Of a stretch of 64,000 nt of DNA, positions 61,373 to 64,000 are shown piece by piece. The first letter of the stretch is position 1. Every line of letters starts with the position of its first letter. The notes under the pieces were generated by a model. That model was not told the DNA's origin and did not search any database. It was given only the letters and a program-made list of their open reading frames with translations. This DNA is from Flaccisagitta enflata (taxonomy: Eukaryota > Chaetognatha > Sagittoidea > Aphragmophora): the NCBI GenBank assembly GCA_965153355.1, contig OZ231127.1, positions 71,486,001 to 71,550,000 on the forward strand. The letters are read 5' to 3'. Made by a program: the position numbers and the translations under genes.

Positions 61373-61868
61373 TTAGACCTAAGTCGCGTGCGTCGGCACT
61401 TTCCGAAAAGTCAGGCAGAAAGACAGATGAAAAGACTATAACAGCTAAAAAGACCTTTAAACAAGCAACAGAAAGCCTTAAAAACAACTTTGTGACAAAC
61501 CAATGGACAGACAGATGGATGGACGGACAGACGGACGGACGGACGGACAGAGGGTAGACAGAACAAAAGTGGTTTATAGAAGTGTATGAATGACGTAAAA
61601 ACATTCAATAACATTTAAAATATCATTAAATTGCCTGAGACGCCCTTTTTACAACTTTGTGACGGACAGACAGATGGACCAACAGACCAACTGACTTACC
61701 AAAAAATGGCTTAAAGAGGTTCATAAATGCTTTAGAAACATTAAAAAACATTTAAAATGTCTTTATTTTGTCTGAAACGCGTTTAAAACAGTTTTGTTAC
61801 CGACCGACCGACCGACCAACTGACGGACCGAAAAGTGGCTTTTAGAGTCGCGTAGCACGCGACTAAAA
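61373..61868 (+). repeat. Covarying-hairpin dispersed repeat with expanded interior
   Basis: The 5' arm AAGTCGCGTGC lies near 61382. There are three GGAC/GACC-rich tracts (61503-61556, 61662-61692 and 61800-61832), each preceded by related sequence (AACTTTGTGAC, CATTTAAAAT). The 3' hairpin GTCGCGTAGCACGCGAC (61847-61863) is followed by TAAAAAT. The interior appears internally triplicated. Confidence 0.7.
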
Positions 61869-61932
61869 ATTAGTGAAAATCTTCTGCTTTTATACAAAAA
61901 GACTTAATAATAGAAAAAGTATAATTTTCTAA

Positions 61933-62256
61933 ATGATATATCAGTCTCGTTTTCAACAAAACTGGGTACAGTCGCTAAAAGTTTATATATATTTGACAAT
62001 TTTTACATGCGCTAAAAAATGGAAGATGATTGAAATTGAAAAAAATAAGAATGATATGTGTCTTGTGATTAGTGACTTCATACTCCCTGATGATAATGAT
62101 GAGCTGATCAGAAGACTTTTGCATATTGACACACCCGAATACATCAGCCAACAAGTTTATTTGCTTTCAAGGTCCACATACGTACTTACGATGGTCAAAT
62201 CTTTATCAGATTTACTATACGAATTAAAAAAAAAGACGCACCTTTGTATTTGGTGA
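61933..62256 (+). CDS. Hypothetical 107-codon frame, interrupted by a MITE
   Basis: I do not recognise it. Residues about 30-95 have a mixed, protein-like composition (SDFILPDDNDELIRRLLHID), unlike the repeat-derived frames elsewhere. The last residues are encoded by the inverted-repeat element that starts at 62215, so the natural reading frame, if there was one, was cut by that insertion. It could be a relic exon or a chance frame. Confidence 0.2.
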   Translation: MIYQSRFQQNWVQSLKVYIYLTIFTCAKKWKMIEIEKNKNDMCLVISDFILPDDNDELIRRLLHIDTPEYISQQVYLLSRSTYVLTMVKSLSDLLYELKKKTHLCIW

Positions 62257-62629
62257 TAAAACTGACTTAAAAAGTACCAAAAAAATTTTATAGAAAGAGT
62301 GATTTTGAAGATTTTTGAATTATCTTTCATTCTAGACCAATCCCAGATCTGTATCTTTAACGGTTTAGGAGCTAGAGCTCTTTAAAGTGAGACACCATTT
62401 TGCTGAATTGCATCTTTTTCAAAGGGACTGCAAAAACAAATTTGGCAACATTTCTACTCAAACTAATGCCATTTCCAAACGAAAAAAGATAGAGATACCA
62501 GATTGGCGCCAAATGAAAGAGTTTTTCAAGGGCTTCAAAATGGTCTAAGATTTTAGTTAGTTTTTTTTTTTTATTTTCAATGGCGCAATCAATCATTCAA
62601 AAGTGCGTCTTTTTTTTTAATTCATATAG
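62215..62629. mobile_element. TA-flanked inverted-repeat element, 415 bp
   Basis: CTATACGAATT-A9-GACGCACTT-type ends are inverted at 62600-62629, flanked by TA (62213-62214 and 62630-62631). The interior is AT-rich and non-coding. Confidence 0.75.
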
Positions 62630-62727
62630 TATAAAAACCTATTTTACATTGTACAAGGAAGTTAAACTAAACTAATCTACTATTTTATCAATGCAACAAC
62701 CAAATCCACTTACTACACGAACGAGTA

Positions 62728-63327
62728 CAGTGGGGTTTGTGGAATAACAGCCTAAACTGGAGGAAGGTATTTAAGTGTCTTAATTACATTTGACAAACTT
62801 GATATTTGAAATATAAGTTGTTCAGTCGATGCTTTTGTCCCTGAGTTTTTCAGTTGCTATGGAAACCAAAATTATTTTTTCAAACATTTATAACCACTGA
62901 AATATCAATATTTTGAGAAATTTTGTCAGGGAACATTGCTCAAAGTTAAATTTGCTACAACTTTCCCACAGTATGTTCTGTAAGAATATTGCTCGTTTGG
63001 CCGTTGCTAAGGAGCATCACACCTAGCAACCACTAAATGATGCTCCCTAGCAACGGCTAAACGAGCAATATTCTTACAGGACATACTGTGGGAAAGTTTT
63101 AGCAAATCTAATTCTGAGCAATGTTCCCTGATGATATTTATCAAAAAAAAAATTCTAGTTGTAATGAAAGTTCAAAAAAATAATTTTGGTTTCCATAGCA
63201 ACCAAAAAACTCGGGGACAAAAGCATCAAGTGAACAACTTATATTTCAAATATCAAGTTTGTCAAATGAAATTAAGACACTTAAATACCTTCCTCCAGTT
63301 TAGGCTGTTATTCCTCGAACCCCACTG
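62728..63327. mobile_element. TA-flanked foldback element, 600 bp
   Basis: The left arm (62728-63019) and right arm (63038-63327) are inverted copies separated by 18 bases. The tips are CAGTGGGGTT and its complement, flanked by TA (62726-62727 and 63328-63329). Each arm carries GTTGCTATGGAAAC (62853-62866 and the inverted copy at about 63189-63202), which resembles an RFX X-box. Confidence 0.85.
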
Positions 63328-63329
63328 TA

Positions 63330-64000
63330 TCCAAATAAAGTAGGCATACTGTGGGGCTGTGTTTGGCCGTATTCGTTTATCCTTCTTTTACGCATCGTCA
63401 TGAGACTTCATAAGCCGCTTGTTGTTGTTTGGGGGTGCGTGGAGGGGCAGGGGTAGGGAAGGAAAGAAAAAGGGGCAGCAGCGAGGGACAGGGAGGAGAA
63501 GGGTAATGACAGCAAGAGATTAAGATCAAACAGGGATTAAGAATTTGAGCGTAGTTATTGTCCGTTTATGATAGTTTTTAACGATGTTTTAGATGTTTTA
63601 GATGTTTTTGTTTATGGGGGCAGAGGTGATTGAAGGTGGGTGCATAAGTGTAAGACTGAGCGGTTTACGTATAAGCGAGAGAAAGAGAGGAGGGCCTTAG
63701 CAAATTTTGAATTTCTTAGTTTTTCTTCAAAATGTCTGCTAATCTGGCAGGGAGCGTGTTTCGCGCGCAAGTACAGAAGAATAAAATCCGATTTCGTCGT
63801 AGCATCAGATAAGCGTCGGCTATTGCGTGGCTTCAGTTTAGATTCCACTTCCAATGTGTTTCTCTTTTGCGCGAATAAATGTCACCCGATTAACACTGCT
63901 TCAGACACAATTTCCTCCTCTCCATAGTCAAGATTAGTTGCCATATGGTTCAGGCATTGAACAATGCTTCCCCTCTGAACTATATCATGAATATCAAATA
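63330..64000. other. Non-coding stretch at the window end
   Basis: Mixed sequence. Overlapping frames of 80-95 codons on both strands (63612-63927) have no recognisable domain. No gene is supported. Confidence 0.45.

Overview
The window looks like draft-assembly sequence from an invertebrate animal. It carries a BEL/Pao LTR retrotransposon (a superfamily known only from Metazoa), several TA-flanked inverted-repeat DNA elements, a pogo/Tigger-like MITE, and a very heavy load of long di-, tri- and tetranucleotide repeats. There is a 10-base N gap at 17848-17857. The species cannot be named from this sequence. I see no convincing host gene, tRNA or rRNA: almost everything recognisable is mobile or repetitive DNA.

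Layout. 0-17.8 kb: microsatellites (CT, TTG, CAA, TG, CA, TTTC, GAA), four TA-flanked inverted-repeat elements (511-812, 1766-1942, 11416-11842, 13415-13922) and a 20-bp satellite array (14.1-15.1 kb). 17.8-24.8 kb: a 2.1-2.2 kb segment present twice (17858-20040 and 22691-24829); the first copy starts exactly at the assembly gap. Between the copies lies a 524-codon ORF of unknown function. 24.8-43 kb: more microsatellites, a 2.58-kb foldback element (26721-29296), a compound microsatellite of more than 1 kb (34.4-35.5 kb) and two foldback elements built around minisatellites (39.6-40.8 kb). 43.1-58.5 kb: two BEL/Pao retrotransposon bodies in tandem sharing a middle LTR (LTR-body-LTR-body-LTR), all on the minus strand and inserted in a GA repeat. 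The downstream body keeps a 2022-codon gag-pol frame; the other is broken by at least five inactivating lesions. 58.5-64 kb: nested inverted-repeat elements and further TA-flanked elements.

The most unusual signal is a dispersed repeat family found on both strands from 0.2 to 61.9 kb. Its members contain a variable GGAC-rich tract and end in a short hairpin followed by A-rich sequence. The stem sequence differs between members but pairing is kept by compensatory changes. In several members a third copy of the arm sits 150-200 bp upstream at the 5' side and has changed in step. I know of no described family with this three-arm covariation. Motif comparisons and counts were made by eye.
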